A model generated the notes under the pieces. That model was not told the DNA's origin, did not search any database, and saw only the letters and a program-made list of their open reading frames with translations. Of a stretch of DNA of 64,000 nt, positions 45,631 through 54,145 are shown one piece after another. The stretch's first letter is position 1; each line of letters opens with the position of its first letter. The stretch comes from Bacillota bacterium (GTDB taxonomy: Bacteria; Bacillota; Clostridia; Lachnospirales; Cellulosilyticaceae): NCBI GenBank assembly GCA_023410675.1, contig JAEYPM010000090.1, forward strand, positions 1 through 64,000. Reading direction: 5' to 3'. The position numbers and the translations under genes were made by a program.

Positions 45631-45655
45631 TTTGTATTATATAAACGTGTGTTCT

Positions 45656-45689
45656 GTAGAAAGAGTGGGTCTTGGCCCACTCTTTCTAC
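45656..45689 (+). terminator. Strong hairpin after polC
   Basis: A perfect 14-bp GC-containing stem (45656-45669 with 45676-45689), loop TCTTGG, followed by ATGTTTTA rather than a proper T run. Could end polC mRNA or act in the leader of the rimP transcript. Confidence 0.6.
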
Positions 45690-45780
45690 ATGTTTTATGA
45701 TAATGAAATATATTTAAATGAATTTAAGAAGTATAAATTTAAAAAGTAAATTTTTTATTATTATTATACAGAGGTGAGCT

Positions 45781-46239
45781 ATGAAAAAAATTATTGAAGA
45801 AGTTTCTCATTATCTAGAACCTATTATAAAAGAAAAGGCTGTTGAATTAGTTGATGTAGAATTTGTAAAAGAAGGGCCAAACTACTATTTAAGAATTTAT
45901 ATAGACAAAGAAAATGGTGTAACTATTGATGATTGTGTCAATGTAAGCAGGGCTATAGAAGTGATATTAGATGATAAGGATGTTATACAGCAAAAATATG
46001 TTTTAGAGGTAAGTTCACCTGGAATAGATAGAGTACTAAAGAAAGACAAGGATTTTGAAAAGTACAAAGGAAGACTTATAGACATCAAGTTATATAAACC
46101 AATTAATCATAATAAGCACTTACAGGGCATATTAATTGCAAAAACACCAGATAAGCTTGTTATTGAAGATAGTAACCATAAGCAAATAGAATTAAACACA
46201 AATGATATCGCATTAGTAAGACTAGCCGTTGTATTTTGA
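45781..46239 (+). CDS. rimP: Ribosome maturation factor RimP
   Basis: 152 residues. ELVDVEFVKEGPNYYLRIYI (about 21-40) and VLEVSSPGIDRVLKKDKDFE are the conserved core of the two-domain protein that assists 30S assembly. GAGGTGAG precedes the ATG. Followed by nusA, the usual order. Confidence 0.95.
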   Translation: MKKIIEEVSHYLEPIIKEKAVELVDVEFVKEGPNYYLRIYIDKENGVTIDDCVNVSRAIEVILDDKDVIQQKYVLEVSSPGIDRVLKKDKDFEKYKGRLIDIKLYKPINHNKHLQGILIAKTPDKLVIEDSNHKQIELNTNDIALVRLAVVF

Positions 46240-46275
46240 TTATAGTGAGGGATTTATTATGAGGAGGATATTACA

Positions 46276-47430
46276 ATGAATAAAGATTTTATTGCTGCAA
46301 TTGAGGAAATTGCTAAAACAAAGGGAATTAATAAAGAAAAATTACATGAGGCTATAAGACAGTCAGTAGAAGTAGCATGTAAAAAACATTTTGGAATTGG
46401 AGCAGCTGTAAAACAAAACATTAAAACCACGATTAATGAAGAAAATGGAGAAGTTAAGGTATTTGCCATAAAAAAAATAGTTGAAGATGAAGAAGTAAAT
46501 AATACACTTTTAGAAATAGGAATTACTGATGCAAAAAATATCAGTCCAGTTGTAAAGCTTGATGATACAATTGAAGTTGAGGTTACTCCAAAGAACTTTG
46601 GGCGCATTGCAGCACAAAATGCTAAACAAGTTGTCATTCAAAAAATTAAAGAAGCAGAAAGACAAATGGTTTATGAAGAATATAGTGTAAAGCTTAGTGA
46701 CATAGTAAAAGGTAGAGTACTTAGAAAAGAGAAAAATGGTTATATTGTTCAGTTAGACTTTACAGAGGCATCATTGCCACTTAGTGAGGCAATGCCTACA
46801 GAAAACTTTGAAAAAGAGATGGGACAAGGAATGGGAGTGAGCGAGATTAAATCGTTTTATTTACTTTCCGTCAAAGATTTTAATAAGAATGAAGGAAAAG
46901 CAGATAGTAAAAATAAAAATTCTGGAGCTCAAGTTATTGTTTCACGTACACATCCTGACCTTGTCAAAAGATTATTTGAACAAGAAGTGGTAGAAATCAA
47001 AGATGGAACAGTTGTTATACGAGGTATCGCAAGAGAGGCAGGATCACGTACAAAGATGGCAGTGCATTCTAATGATCCATTAGTAGATCCTATTGGTTCT
47101 TGTGTAGGAGAAAAAGGTAAACGTATTAATACAATAGTTGATGAACTTGGAGGAGAAAAAATTGATATAGTTCGCTATAGTGATGATCCGAAAGAATTCA
47201 TTAGGGCAGCACTTAGCCCTGCTAAGGTGCTTGATGTTTGTATCGATGAATCTTCATTTGAGAAAGGATCAGAAAAAAGTGCTCAAGTTCTTGTACCAGC
47301 TAATATATTGACATTAGCTATTGGAAAAGGTGGGCAGAATGTAAGATTGGCGGCTAAATTAACTGGATGGAAAATAGACATTAAAAGTGCATCACCTGAA
47401 GAAGAAAGAGAGTATAGTGTAGAGGAGTGA
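46276..47430 (+). CDS. nusA: Transcription termination/antitermination factor NusA
   Basis: 384 residues, the shorter Firmicute form without C-terminal acidic repeats. N-terminal RNA polymerase-binding domain (about 1-120), S1 domain (about 135-200) and two KH domains ending with AIGKGGQNVRLAAKLTGWKI. It regulates pausing and termination. AGGAGG at 46262-46267 precedes the ATG by eight bases; a six-codon reading frame ends on this start codon (see findings). Confidence 0.96.
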   Translation: MNKDFIAAIEEIAKTKGINKEKLHEAIRQSVEVACKKHFGIGAAVKQNIKTTINEENGEVKVFAIKKIVEDEEVNNTLLEIGITDAKNISPVVKLDDTIEVEVTPKNFGRIAAQNAKQVVIQKIKEAERQMVYEEYSVKLSDIVKGRVLRKEKNGYIVQLDFTEASLPLSEAMPTENFEKEMGQGMGVSEIKSFYLLSVKDFNKNEGKADSKNKNSGAQVIVSRTHPDLVKRLFEQEVVEIKDGTVVIRGIAREAGSRTKMAVHSNDPLVDPIGSCVGEKGKRINTIVDELGGEKIDIVRYSDDPKEFIRAALSPAKVLDVCIDESSFEKGSEKSAQVLVPANILTLAIGKGGQNVRLAAKLTGWKIDIKSASPEEEREYSVEE

Positions 47431-47434
47431 TTTT

Positions 47435-47713
47435 ATGAAGCCAAGAAAGATTCCTTTACGAAAATGTACAGGATGCAGTGAGATGAAAGATAAGAGAACA
47501 ATGATTAGAGTGGTAAAGTCTAGTGATGATCAATTTTCTTTAGACTTCACAGGTAAGAAACCTGGACGTGGTGCTTATATATGTAAAAATATTACTTGCC
47601 TAGATAGAGCAGAGTCAAATAAAGGACTTGAAAAGTCATTTAAAATGTCTATTAATAAAGAGATTTATAAATTATTAAGAGAAGAATTTGAAAGTAATGG
47701 AAATAATGAATGA
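47435..47713 (+). CDS. rnpM: YlxR/RnpM family RNA-binding protein
   Basis: 92 residues: RKIPLRKCTGCSEMKDKRTM and GRGAYICKN, the YlxR signature with two Cys of CxxC. RnpM has been described as a modulator of RNase P in Bacillus. Located between nusA and the L7Ae-like gene as in most Firmicutes. Overlaps the following gene. Confidence 0.93.
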   Translation: MKPRKIPLRKCTGCSEMKDKRTMIRVVKSSDDQFSLDFTGKKPGRGAYICKNITCLDRAESNKGLEKSFKMSINKEIYKLLREEFESNGNNE

Positions 47714-48017
47714 GTTAAAGATATATCAGTTAATCGGAATATGCCAGAAGGCAAGAAAATTAGTTTCAGGTGAATTTGCATGTAAAAAGGCAGTACTTGA
47801 CAATAGTGCCTGTCTTATCATTGTTGCACATGATGCTTCAGAAAACACAAAAAAGCTATTTAGAGATAAATGTAGTTATAGAAGCATTAAGTGTCTTGTC
47901 TGGAGCGAAAAAGAAAAACTAGGTAATATATTAGGAAAAGATCAAAGAGCAGTAATAGCAATACTTGATCAAAAGTTAGGAATTAAATTAAATGAAATGA
48001 TCGAAGCGACCCATTAA
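47697..48017 (+). CDS. YlxQ, L7Ae-family ribosomal-like protein
   Basis: 106 residues from ATG 47697; TTG 47688 and ATG 47706 are in the same frame and none has a strong ribosome site, so translation probably couples to rnpM, whose last 17 bases overlap. The GICQKARKLVSGEFACKKAV stretch is the L7Ae/L30e kink-turn binding fold. Function as accessory ribosomal or RNA-binding protein is inferred. Confidence 0.9.
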   Translation: MEIMNELKIYQLIGICQKARKLVSGEFACKKAVLDNSACLIIVAHDASENTKKLFRDKCSYRSIKCLVWSEKEKLGNILGKDQRAVIAILDQKLGIKLNEMIEATH

Positions 48018-48035
48018 ATAATTGGAGGTGGATTT

Positions 48036-50399
48036 ATGTCTAAAATAAGAGTTTATGAATTAGCTAAAAAACTAGATGTAAATACAAAAGATATAATAAG
48101 TAAGCTTAAGGAGCATGATGTTGTTGTCCAAAGTCATATGAGTACTTTAAGTGAAAAAGAAATTGAGCTCATTACGAAACACTTTTCTTCAGATAATGTT
48201 AATGAAGTAAATAAGGATTCAAAAAAGAATCAATCTGAAGATAATAAAAATCAAAAGAAAAGTGAAAACTCAGCTGGTGATAAGATAGCCAAAGGTGCGT
48301 CAAAAAAGAAAAGTTTCAATAAACCTTTAGATAGCAATATGACAAAACTAAGTAATAAAGAAGTAATCAATGATGAGCCTAAAAGAGAAATCTTAGAGAC
48401 AAAAGAAAAATTGGCTAATAGGTCAAATAATAAACCTAATAGTAATCAAAACAAAAATCAAAATAATAAGCAAAACAAAAATCAAAATAGTAATCAAAAC
48501 AGTAATCAAAACAGTAATCAAAATAGTAATCAAAACAGTAATCAAAATAATAAGCAAAATAATAAGCAGGACATTAAACAAGAAGTTAAACAAGAAATTA
48601 AGCAAGAAGTTAAGCAAGAAATTAAAGAAGATGTACAAGAGGATATAATAAGAATTATTCAGCTTCCAACAACTATTTCTATAAAAGATTTAGCTCAAAA
48701 ATTACAGCAAGCCCCTACTACGCTTATTAAGTCTCTTATGAAAAAGGGTATTATTGCAACCATCAATCAAGAAATAGACTTTGAGCTAGCAAGCCAAGTA
48801 GCAGAAGAGTATGATGTGCTAACAGAACCAGAAGAAGAAGTAGATTTATTAGAAGAAGTGTTTGGTATTTCTGAAGATGCCCCTGAAGATCTAGTAGAAA
48901 GACCACCTGTTGTTGTTGTTATGGGGCATGTTGATCATGGTAAAACATCGTTATTAGATGCAATACGTTCAACAAGTGTAACGACACGAGAAGCAGGCGG
49001 TATTACGCAACATATAGGTGCTTCTTCTATAAGTATTAATTCTAAGAAAATTACATTTTTAGATACTCCTGGTCATGAAGCGTTTACAGCTATGCGTATG
49101 AGAGGGGCACAAGTTACAGATATTGCTATACTTGTTGTAGCTGCTGATGATGGTGTAATGCCACAAACAATAGAAGCAATTAATCACGCAAAAGCAGCCA
49201 ACGTTCAAATAATTGTTGCTATAAATAAAATGGATAAACATGGTGCAAACCCTGATAGAGTAAAACAAGAACTTGCAGACCAAGGATTATTAGTTGAAGA
49301 TTGGGGTGGCGATGTTATTTGTGTTCCTGTTTCAGCAACGAAAAAAGAAGGGCTAGATACGCTTTTAGACATGGTTCTTTTAGTTGGGGAAATGGCGGAT
49401 TTGAAAGCAAACCCAAATAAAAAGGCAAGAGGCACTATTATTGAATCACAGCTTGATAAAGGAAGAGGACCAGTAGCTACAGTTCTTGTACAAGAGGGAA
49501 CATTAAAAGTGAGTGATCCTATAGTTGCAGGGACTTCATTTGGTAGAATAAGAGCTATGATTGATGATAAAGGAAGAAATATAAAGAAAGCTCCTCCATC
49601 TACACCAGTAGAAATATTAGGATTATCAGAAGTTCCTATGGCAGGAGATATGTTTTATGTAGCAAATTCAGATAAACAAGCAAGGCAAGTGGCAGACAAA
49701 ATAAAAGCTCAAGGAAGACAACAACTTACTGGGCAATCAACAAATAAAGTCTCACTTGATGACTTGTTCCAACAAATCCAAGAAGGGAAAATTAAAGATC
49801 TCAATATTGTTATCAAAGCAGACGTGCAAGGTTCTGTTGAAGCAGTTCGCCAAAGTTTAGAAAAACTTTCAAATGATGAAGTGCGTATTAAAATAATTCA
49901 TGGTGGCGTAGGAGCTATCACAGAATATGATGTTATGTTAGCATCAGCTTCAGGAGCAATTATCATTGGATTTAATGTAAGACCAGAGGCAAGTACAAAA
50001 GCAATGGCAGACAGGGAACAGGTTGATATACGTCTCTATAGAATTATCTATAATGCCATAGAAGATATACAAGCTGCCATGAAAGGTATGCTAGATCCAG
50101 AATACGTTGAGAAGGTAACAGGGCATGCCCAAATTAGACAAACATTTAAAGTATCTGGAGTTGGTACTATTGGGGGATCATATGTATTAGATGGAAAGAT
50201 CTACCGTAATTCAAAAGTACGTATTGTTAGAGATGGTATTGTCGTATATGAAGGTCATTTATCATCTTTAAAAAGATTTAAAGACGATGTAAAAGAAGTA
50301 AGCACCAATTATGAATGTGGTCTTATGTTTGAAAGGTATAATGACATAAAAATTGGAGATGTTGTAGAAGCATTTATACTTGAAGAAATTCCAAGATAG
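48036..50399 (+). CDS. infB: Translation initiation factor IF-2
   Basis: 787 residues. N-terminal domain (about 1-50), then a Lys/Asn/Gln-rich linker with a 16-unit tetrapeptide repeat (136-199), a second N domain, and the GTPase with G1 GHVDHGKT (297-304), DTPGHEAF and NKMD motifs, then domains II-IV ending FNVRPEASTKAMAD and so on. It brings initiator tRNA to the 30S subunit. GGAGGTGG precedes the ATG. The linker is of the variable kind in all IF-2 but here is unusually regular. Confidence 0.97.
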   Translation: MSKIRVYELAKKLDVNTKDIISKLKEHDVVVQSHMSTLSEKEIELITKHFSSDNVNEVNKDSKKNQSEDNKNQKKSENSAGDKIAKGASKKKSFNKPLDSNMTKLSNKEVINDEPKREILETKEKLANRSNNKPNSNQNKNQNNKQNKNQNSNQNSNQNSNQNSNQNSNQNNKQNNKQDIKQEVKQEIKQEVKQEIKEDVQEDIIRIIQLPTTISIKDLAQKLQQAPTTLIKSLMKKGIIATINQEIDFELASQVAEEYDVLTEPEEEVDLLEEVFGISEDAPEDLVERPPVVVVMGHVDHGKTSLLDAIRSTSVTTREAGGITQHIGASSISINSKKITFLDTPGHEAFTAMRMRGAQVTDIAILVVAADDGVMPQTIEAINHAKAANVQIIVAINKMDKHGANPDRVKQELADQGLLVEDWGGDVICVPVSATKKEGLDTLLDMVLLVGEMADLKANPNKKARGTIIESQLDKGRGPVATVLVQEGTLKVSDPIVAGTSFGRIRAMIDDKGRNIKKAPPSTPVEILGLSEVPMAGDMFYVANSDKQARQVADKIKAQGRQQLTGQSTNKVSLDDLFQQIQEGKIKDLNIVIKADVQGSVEAVRQSLEKLSNDEVRIKIIHGGVGAITEYDVMLASASGAIIIGFNVRPEASTKAMADREQVDIRLYRIIYNAIEDIQAAMKGMLDPEYVEKVTGHAQIRQTFKVSGVGTIGGSYVLDGKIYRNSKVRIVRDGIVVYEGHLSSLKRFKDDVKEVSTNYECGLMFERYNDIKIGDVVEAFILEEIPR
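48441..48632 (+). repeat. 12-bp in-frame tandem repeat in infB linker
   Basis: Sixteen consecutive 12-base units. The first eleven encode (S/K/N)(N/K)QN or NKQD (most common AGTAATCAAAAC), the last five IKQE/VKQE or IKED (for instance ATTAAGCAAGAA). No gap or phase shift between the two blocks. Confidence 0.95.
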
Positions 50400-50409
50400 G
50401 GTGATTAAT

Positions 50410-50766
50410 ATGGCAAATCAGAGGCTTGTAAGGACAAATGAAGAAATAAAAAGAGAATTATCTGATATTATTAGAACTGAAGTAAAGGACCCAAGGCTAG
50501 CAGGTGTTATGATTAGTGTGGTAGCTGTTGAAACAACTAATGATCTTAAAACATCTAAAGTATATATTAGTGTATTACAAGACGATAAAAGAGATGATGT
50601 TATGCATGCACTAAACTCAGCACATGGTTTTATAAGAAAAGAAGTAGCTAGAAGAATTAATCTTAGAAATACACCAGAATTTATTTTTAAACTAGATGAA
50701 ACTATTAAATATGGAATGCATATGGAACAGGTAATTAAAGAGGTTCTCAAAGGTAGTGAAGAGTAA
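50410..50766 (+). CDS. rbfA: Ribosome-binding factor A
   Basis: 118 residues from ATG 50410 with AGGGTGAT upstream; an in-frame start at 50380 lies in infB without need. The KH-like fold with ELSDIIRTEVKDPRLAGVMI and FIRKEVARRINLRNTPEFIF is typical. RbfA matures the 30S subunit. Stop shares its last A with the ATG of nrnA. Confidence 0.96.
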   Translation: MANQRLVRTNEEIKRELSDIIRTEVKDPRLAGVMISVVAVETTNDLKTSKVYISVLQDDKRDDVMHALNSAHGFIRKEVARRINLRNTPEFIFKLDETIKYGMHMEQVIKEVLKGSEE

Positions 50767-51704
50767 TGTGTGAGAGAATAATTACTGCATTAAAAAGAGC
50801 AAAACATGTTTTAGTAGTAACACATCATAATCCAGATGGAGATGCGATAGGTGCATTAGGTGGTATTGGCCACATATGTAGTTTTTTAAGTGTACCTTAC
50901 ACATTGTTATTAGAAACTCATCCAAAAAAATTATGTTATATTACAGAGGGACTTAATATCTCAGATAAATTTACTGAGAACTTTGATACATTTGTTAGTG
51001 TTGATTGTGGAGATGTTTATAGATTTGAAAAATATATTCATTATTATGACAGTGCACAAGTAACCATTAATATTGACCATCATCAAACGAATAATCTTTT
51101 TGCTGACATCAATTATGTTGAAGCAGATGCTTCCTCAGCATCTGAATTAGTTTATAACCTTGCTAAAGCATGTAATATGCCTACTACAGTTGACTTTGCA
51201 AAAGCTATTTATACAGGGGTTGTTTCAGATACAGGTGGATTTATGTACCCTGCAACGAAACCAAGCACACATAGAGTAGCTGCAGAATTAATTAGTTTAA
51301 ATTTCGATTTCACTTCAATTTATCATTCGCTCGTCCATTTAAAGTCAGAAAAGACAATAACACTTGAAACAATTGCGATGAATCGTCTTGTAAAACTAAA
51401 TAATAAAGGATTTTTCTTAACTTATATTACAAAACAAGATTTAAACAGTGTTGAGGCAGATAAGGATGATATATCTGGAATTGTCAGCTATATTAAGAAC
51501 ATTGAAGGATGTAATATGGCAGTATTCATTTATGAAGAGGCATATAATAAGTATAAGGTAAGTTTAAGAAGTAATGAGCCTTATGATGTAGCTTCTATTG
51601 CCCAAAGCTTCAGCGGGGGTGGGCATAAAAGAGCTGCTGGTGCAACAATAGATGGTTCATTAGAACAGGTTGTAGATATACTTAAGCAAAAACTTATCTT
51701 ATAA
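50766..51704 (+). CDS. nrnA: Bifunctional oligoribonuclease/PAP phosphatase NrnA (DHH family)
   Basis: 312 residues. DHH motifs: HHNPDGDAIGA (about 22-32), DCGD near 80, IDHHQTN near 101, and the DHHA1 GGGHKRAAGA near 285. It degrades nanoRNA and pAp; Firmicutes use it instead of Orn. Placed between rbfA and truB, as in Bacillus (YtqI) relatives and Clostridia. Confidence 0.94.
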   Translation: MCERIITALKRAKHVLVVTHHNPDGDAIGALGGIGHICSFLSVPYTLLLETHPKKLCYITEGLNISDKFTENFDTFVSVDCGDVYRFEKYIHYYDSAQVTINIDHHQTNNLFADINYVEADASSASELVYNLAKACNMPTTVDFAKAIYTGVVSDTGGFMYPATKPSTHRVAAELISLNFDFTSIYHSLVHLKSEKTITLETIAMNRLVKLNNKGFFLTYITKQDLNSVEADKDDISGIVSYIKNIEGCNMAVFIYEEAYNKYKVSLRSNEPYDVASIAQSFSGGGHKRAAGATIDGSLEQVVDILKQKLIL

Positions 51705-51732
51705 TATTTAAATAAGAGAAGGATAGAAAAAT

Positions 51733-52626
51733 ATGATAAGCGGTATTATAAATGTTTTTAAAGAGAAGGGATATACATCACACGATGTTGTTGCCAAGGC
51801 AAGAGGAATTTTACATGAAAAAAAAATTGGCCATGCAGGAACCCTTGATCCAAATGCAGAAGGAGTACTGCCTTTATGTATAGGAAATGCAACAAAAGCT
51901 ATAGAGTATTTAACTAATGAAGATAAATGTTATGAGGCTGAAGTTATACTAGGTGCAAATACAACAACTGAAGATGAAACAGGAGACATTATAGAGACAT
52001 TTCCAGTTAATATAGATAAAGATGAAGTAGAACATGTAATGAGTACTTTTATAGGAGAATACGAACAAATACCACCAATGTATTCAGCTATAAAAGTTAA
52101 TGGAGTAAGGCTCTATGAATTAGCAAGAAAAGGTATTATCATAGAAAGACCAAAAAGACAGGTTTACGTCTATGAATGTTCTGTAAGTGATTGGTTATCA
52201 CATAATCGCTTTAAGATTAAAGTAAGATGTTCTAAAGGAACATATATACGTACACTTTGCAGTGATATAGGAATAAAGCTAAACTGTGGTGCATACATGG
52301 GTGCTTTATTACGCACTAAGGTAGGCAGATTTGAATTGAAAAATAGTGTTTTCTTATCTGAATTAGAGCAAAACAAAGATAATCTTTCAAAATATATATA
52401 CTCAATAGAAAATATATTTGAGGATTTTCCTAAAGGGTTTATAAAAGATAAGGCAAGGACGCGTCTTTATAATGGTAATAAATTGTTTTTAGGGGACATA
52501 GATATTCAAGATCAATTTTACCATCAAAAAATATGCATTTATGACGACCACTGCCTTAGAGGAATATATGTATTTAATGAGGTAGAAAAATGTTTTTCAC
52601 CTGAAAAAATGTTTTTACCCAGATAA
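51733..52626 (+). CDS. truB: tRNA pseudouridine(55) synthase
   Basis: 297 residues. HAGTLDPNAEGVLPLCIGNA carries the catalytic D39; YEAEVILGANTTTEDETGDI and the KVRCSKGTYIRTL segment are also conserved. Makes pseudouridine at position 55 of tRNA. Site AGAAGGAT before the ATG. Confidence 0.96.
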   Translation: MISGIINVFKEKGYTSHDVVAKARGILHEKKIGHAGTLDPNAEGVLPLCIGNATKAIEYLTNEDKCYEAEVILGANTTTEDETGDIIETFPVNIDKDEVEHVMSTFIGEYEQIPPMYSAIKVNGVRLYELARKGIIIERPKRQVYVYECSVSDWLSHNRFKIKVRCSKGTYIRTLCSDIGIKLNCGAYMGALLRTKVGRFELKNSVFLSELEQNKDNLSKYIYSIENIFEDFPKGFIKDKARTRLYNGNKLFLGDIDIQDQFYHQKICIYDDHCLRGIYVFNEVEKCFSPEKMFLPR

Positions 52627-52642
52627 TTAAGAGGTGTATATC

Positions 52643-53572
52643 ATGCAATATATTTGTGGCACAACGAATATTAAACAAAACAAACATAGTATTGTTGTTC
52701 TTGGTAATTTTGATGGTGTACATATTGGACATCAAAAGTTATTTGATGTGGCAAAGATGAAGGCCATCCAAAAAGACTTACAAGTAGTCGTGCTTTCATT
52801 TTATCCACCTCCTACTTGGATATTAGGAAAACAACCTAAAACGCTTCTTATGAGCAGAGAAGATAAGAGAAATAAAATTGAAAGTATGGGAATAGACGTA
52901 CTTATTGAATATCCTTTTACGAAAGAATTTGCAAATATGGCACCTGAAGTTTTTTTCACTTCTATTCTAAGGGATGAGCTTAAAGCAAAAGTATTAATTA
53001 TAGGAAATAATTATTATTTTGGTAAGGGTAAAACGGCAGATGCTCATTATATGAAAAAATTAGGAAAAGAATATAATGTTGAAATATGTGTCATTGATAC
53101 CATCAAAAGCAATAATATTGAAGTATCAAGTTCTTATATAAGAAATTTAATACAAGATGGGAACATAGAAAAAGCAAATATGTTGCTTGGCCATCCTTAT
53201 TCTATGTCAGGAATAGTCATAGATGGTAAAAAAATAGGAAGATTAATAGGTTTTCCAACGATTAATATTATACCTGATATAGATAGAACACACCCCCCTA
53301 ATGGCGTATATGCTACGACAACAAGAATAAATAATAAAATTTATTGGAGCATTACTAATATAGGGTATAATCCAACAGTTAATGGAGAAAATAAGATTAT
53401 AGAAACACATATTTTAGATTTTTCAAATATGATTTATGGTGATACTGTTGAAATGTTTTTTTATAAATTTATAAGGAAAGAGACTAAATTTAGTTCTATA
53501 GATATGTTGAAAGATCAAATCAAACAAGATAAAGATGAAACCCAAAAAATTCTTAAAATGTTTTTAAAATAG
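52643..53572 (+). CDS. ribF: Bifunctional riboflavin kinase/FAD synthetase
   Basis: 309 residues from ATG 52643; an in-frame GTG at 52634 overlaps its GAGGTG site. N-terminal adenylyltransferase domain: VLGNFDGVHIGHQKLF (about 22-37); C-terminal flavokinase with GKKIGRLIGFPTINIIP. Produces FMN and FAD, needed by the NuoF-like subunit and flavin reductase elsewhere in the window. Neighbour of truB as usual. Confidence 0.96.
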   Translation: MQYICGTTNIKQNKHSIVVLGNFDGVHIGHQKLFDVAKMKAIQKDLQVVVLSFYPPPTWILGKQPKTLLMSREDKRNKIESMGIDVLIEYPFTKEFANMAPEVFFTSILRDELKAKVLIIGNNYYFGKGKTADAHYMKKLGKEYNVEICVIDTIKSNNIEVSSSYIRNLIQDGNIEKANMLLGHPYSMSGIVIDGKKIGRLIGFPTINIIPDIDRTHPPNGVYATTTRINNKIYWSITNIGYNPTVNGENKIIETHILDFSNMIYGDTVEMFFYKFIRKETKFSSIDMLKDQIKQDKDETQKILKMFLK

Positions 53573-53573
53573 T

Positions 53574-53602
53574 TTGCAATGCATATAAGTTTATGCTATA
53601 CT
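53574..53602 (+). promoter_or_regulatory. Promoter of rpsO
   Basis: TTGCAA, spacer of 17, TATACT with extended TGC. Lies immediately behind the ribF stop codon and gives a leader of about 83 bases. Confidence 0.75.
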
Positions 53603-53611
53603 TTTTAAGTG

Positions 53612-53661
53612 CTATTACCATTACTCAGATTTAGGATGCTCCGACCTTATCTTAGTAATAG
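53612..53661 (+). promoter_or_regulatory. Structured rpsO leader, candidate S15 autoregulation element
   Basis: CTATTAC (53612-53618) pairs with GTAATAG (53655-53661); inside, AGAT and AGG can pair with CCT and ATCT around the loop ATGCTCCGA. Ribosomal protein S15 is known to control its own mRNA through leader structures in several bacteria. No T run, so it is not a terminator. Confidence 0.5.
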
Positions 53662-53691
53662 GTCTATGTAAAATATAAGGAGGTATATAAA

Positions 53692-53955
53692 ATGACAAAA
53701 GAACGTAAACAAGAAATTATCAAAAAGTATGGAAGAAATGACAATGATACAGGATCACCAGAAGTTCAAATTGCATTACTTACAGAGAGAATTAATCATC
53801 TCACAGAACACTTACGTACACATAAAAAAGATCATCATTCAAGAAGAGGATTACTTATGATGGTTGGTAATAGAAGAGGTCTGTTAAATTACCTTATTAA
53901 GACAGATATTGAAAGATATCGTGCAATTATTGCAGAACTTGGAATAAGAAAATAG
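53692..53955 (+). CDS. rpsO: Ribosomal protein S15
   Basis: 87 residues: EIIKKYGRNDNDTGSPEVQI, LTERINHLTEHLRTHKKDHH and SRRGLLMMVGNRRGLLNYL are the whole conserved core. S15 nucleates the platform of the 30S subunit. AAGGAGG precedes the ATG. Own promoter and terminator. Confidence 0.98.
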   Translation: MTKERKQEIIKKYGRNDNDTGSPEVQIALLTERINHLTEHLRTHKKDHHSRRGLLMMVGNRRGLLNYLIKTDIERYRAIIAELGIRK

Positions 53956-53957
53956 TC

Positions 53958-53983
53958 AAGAGCGGAGACATCCGCTCTTTTTT
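53958..53983 (+). terminator. Terminator after rpsO
   Basis: AAGAGCGGA (53958-53966) pairs perfectly with TCCGCTCTT (53971-53979), loop GACA, then six T to 53983. Confidence 0.95.
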
Positions 53984-54012
53984 ATAAAATATGTAAGAAT
54001 AAAAGGATAATA

Positions 54013-54106
54013 AGAGGAGAGGTCATGTTTTTTTTGTGCAATGTCATAAGAGGCTTAAGTGTACTTTAAGCATTTTATAAGATTGCGCAAACAAGGTTTC
54101 TCTTCT
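54013..54106 (+). promoter_or_regulatory. Long hairpin leader of pnp
   Basis: Nested pairing: AGAGGAGA (54013-54020) with TCTCTTCT (54099-54106); TTGTGCAAT (54034-54042) with ATTGCGCAA (54082-54090); middle AT-rich pairs; GCTTAA (54053-54058) with TTAAGC (54066-54071), loop of seven. The stem is near continuous for 57 bases and has no terminator T run. In enteric bacteria a leader stem of pnp is the site of RNase III processing and autocontrol; a similar role here is inferred. No clear promoter was found between the rpsO terminator and this stem. Confidence 0.7.
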
Positions 54107-54145
54107 AAAATTAAATAAAAAGCAAACTTATGAGGAGAATGTAAA

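Noticed and set aside
48441..48632. CRISPR-like array
   Set aside because: Units are 12 bases, contiguous, without spacers, and lie in frame inside infB.
48423..48638. Reverse-strand frame of 71 residues rich in Ile, Leu and Phe
   Set aside because: It is only the complement of the infB repeat; no ribosome site and composition forced by the repeat.
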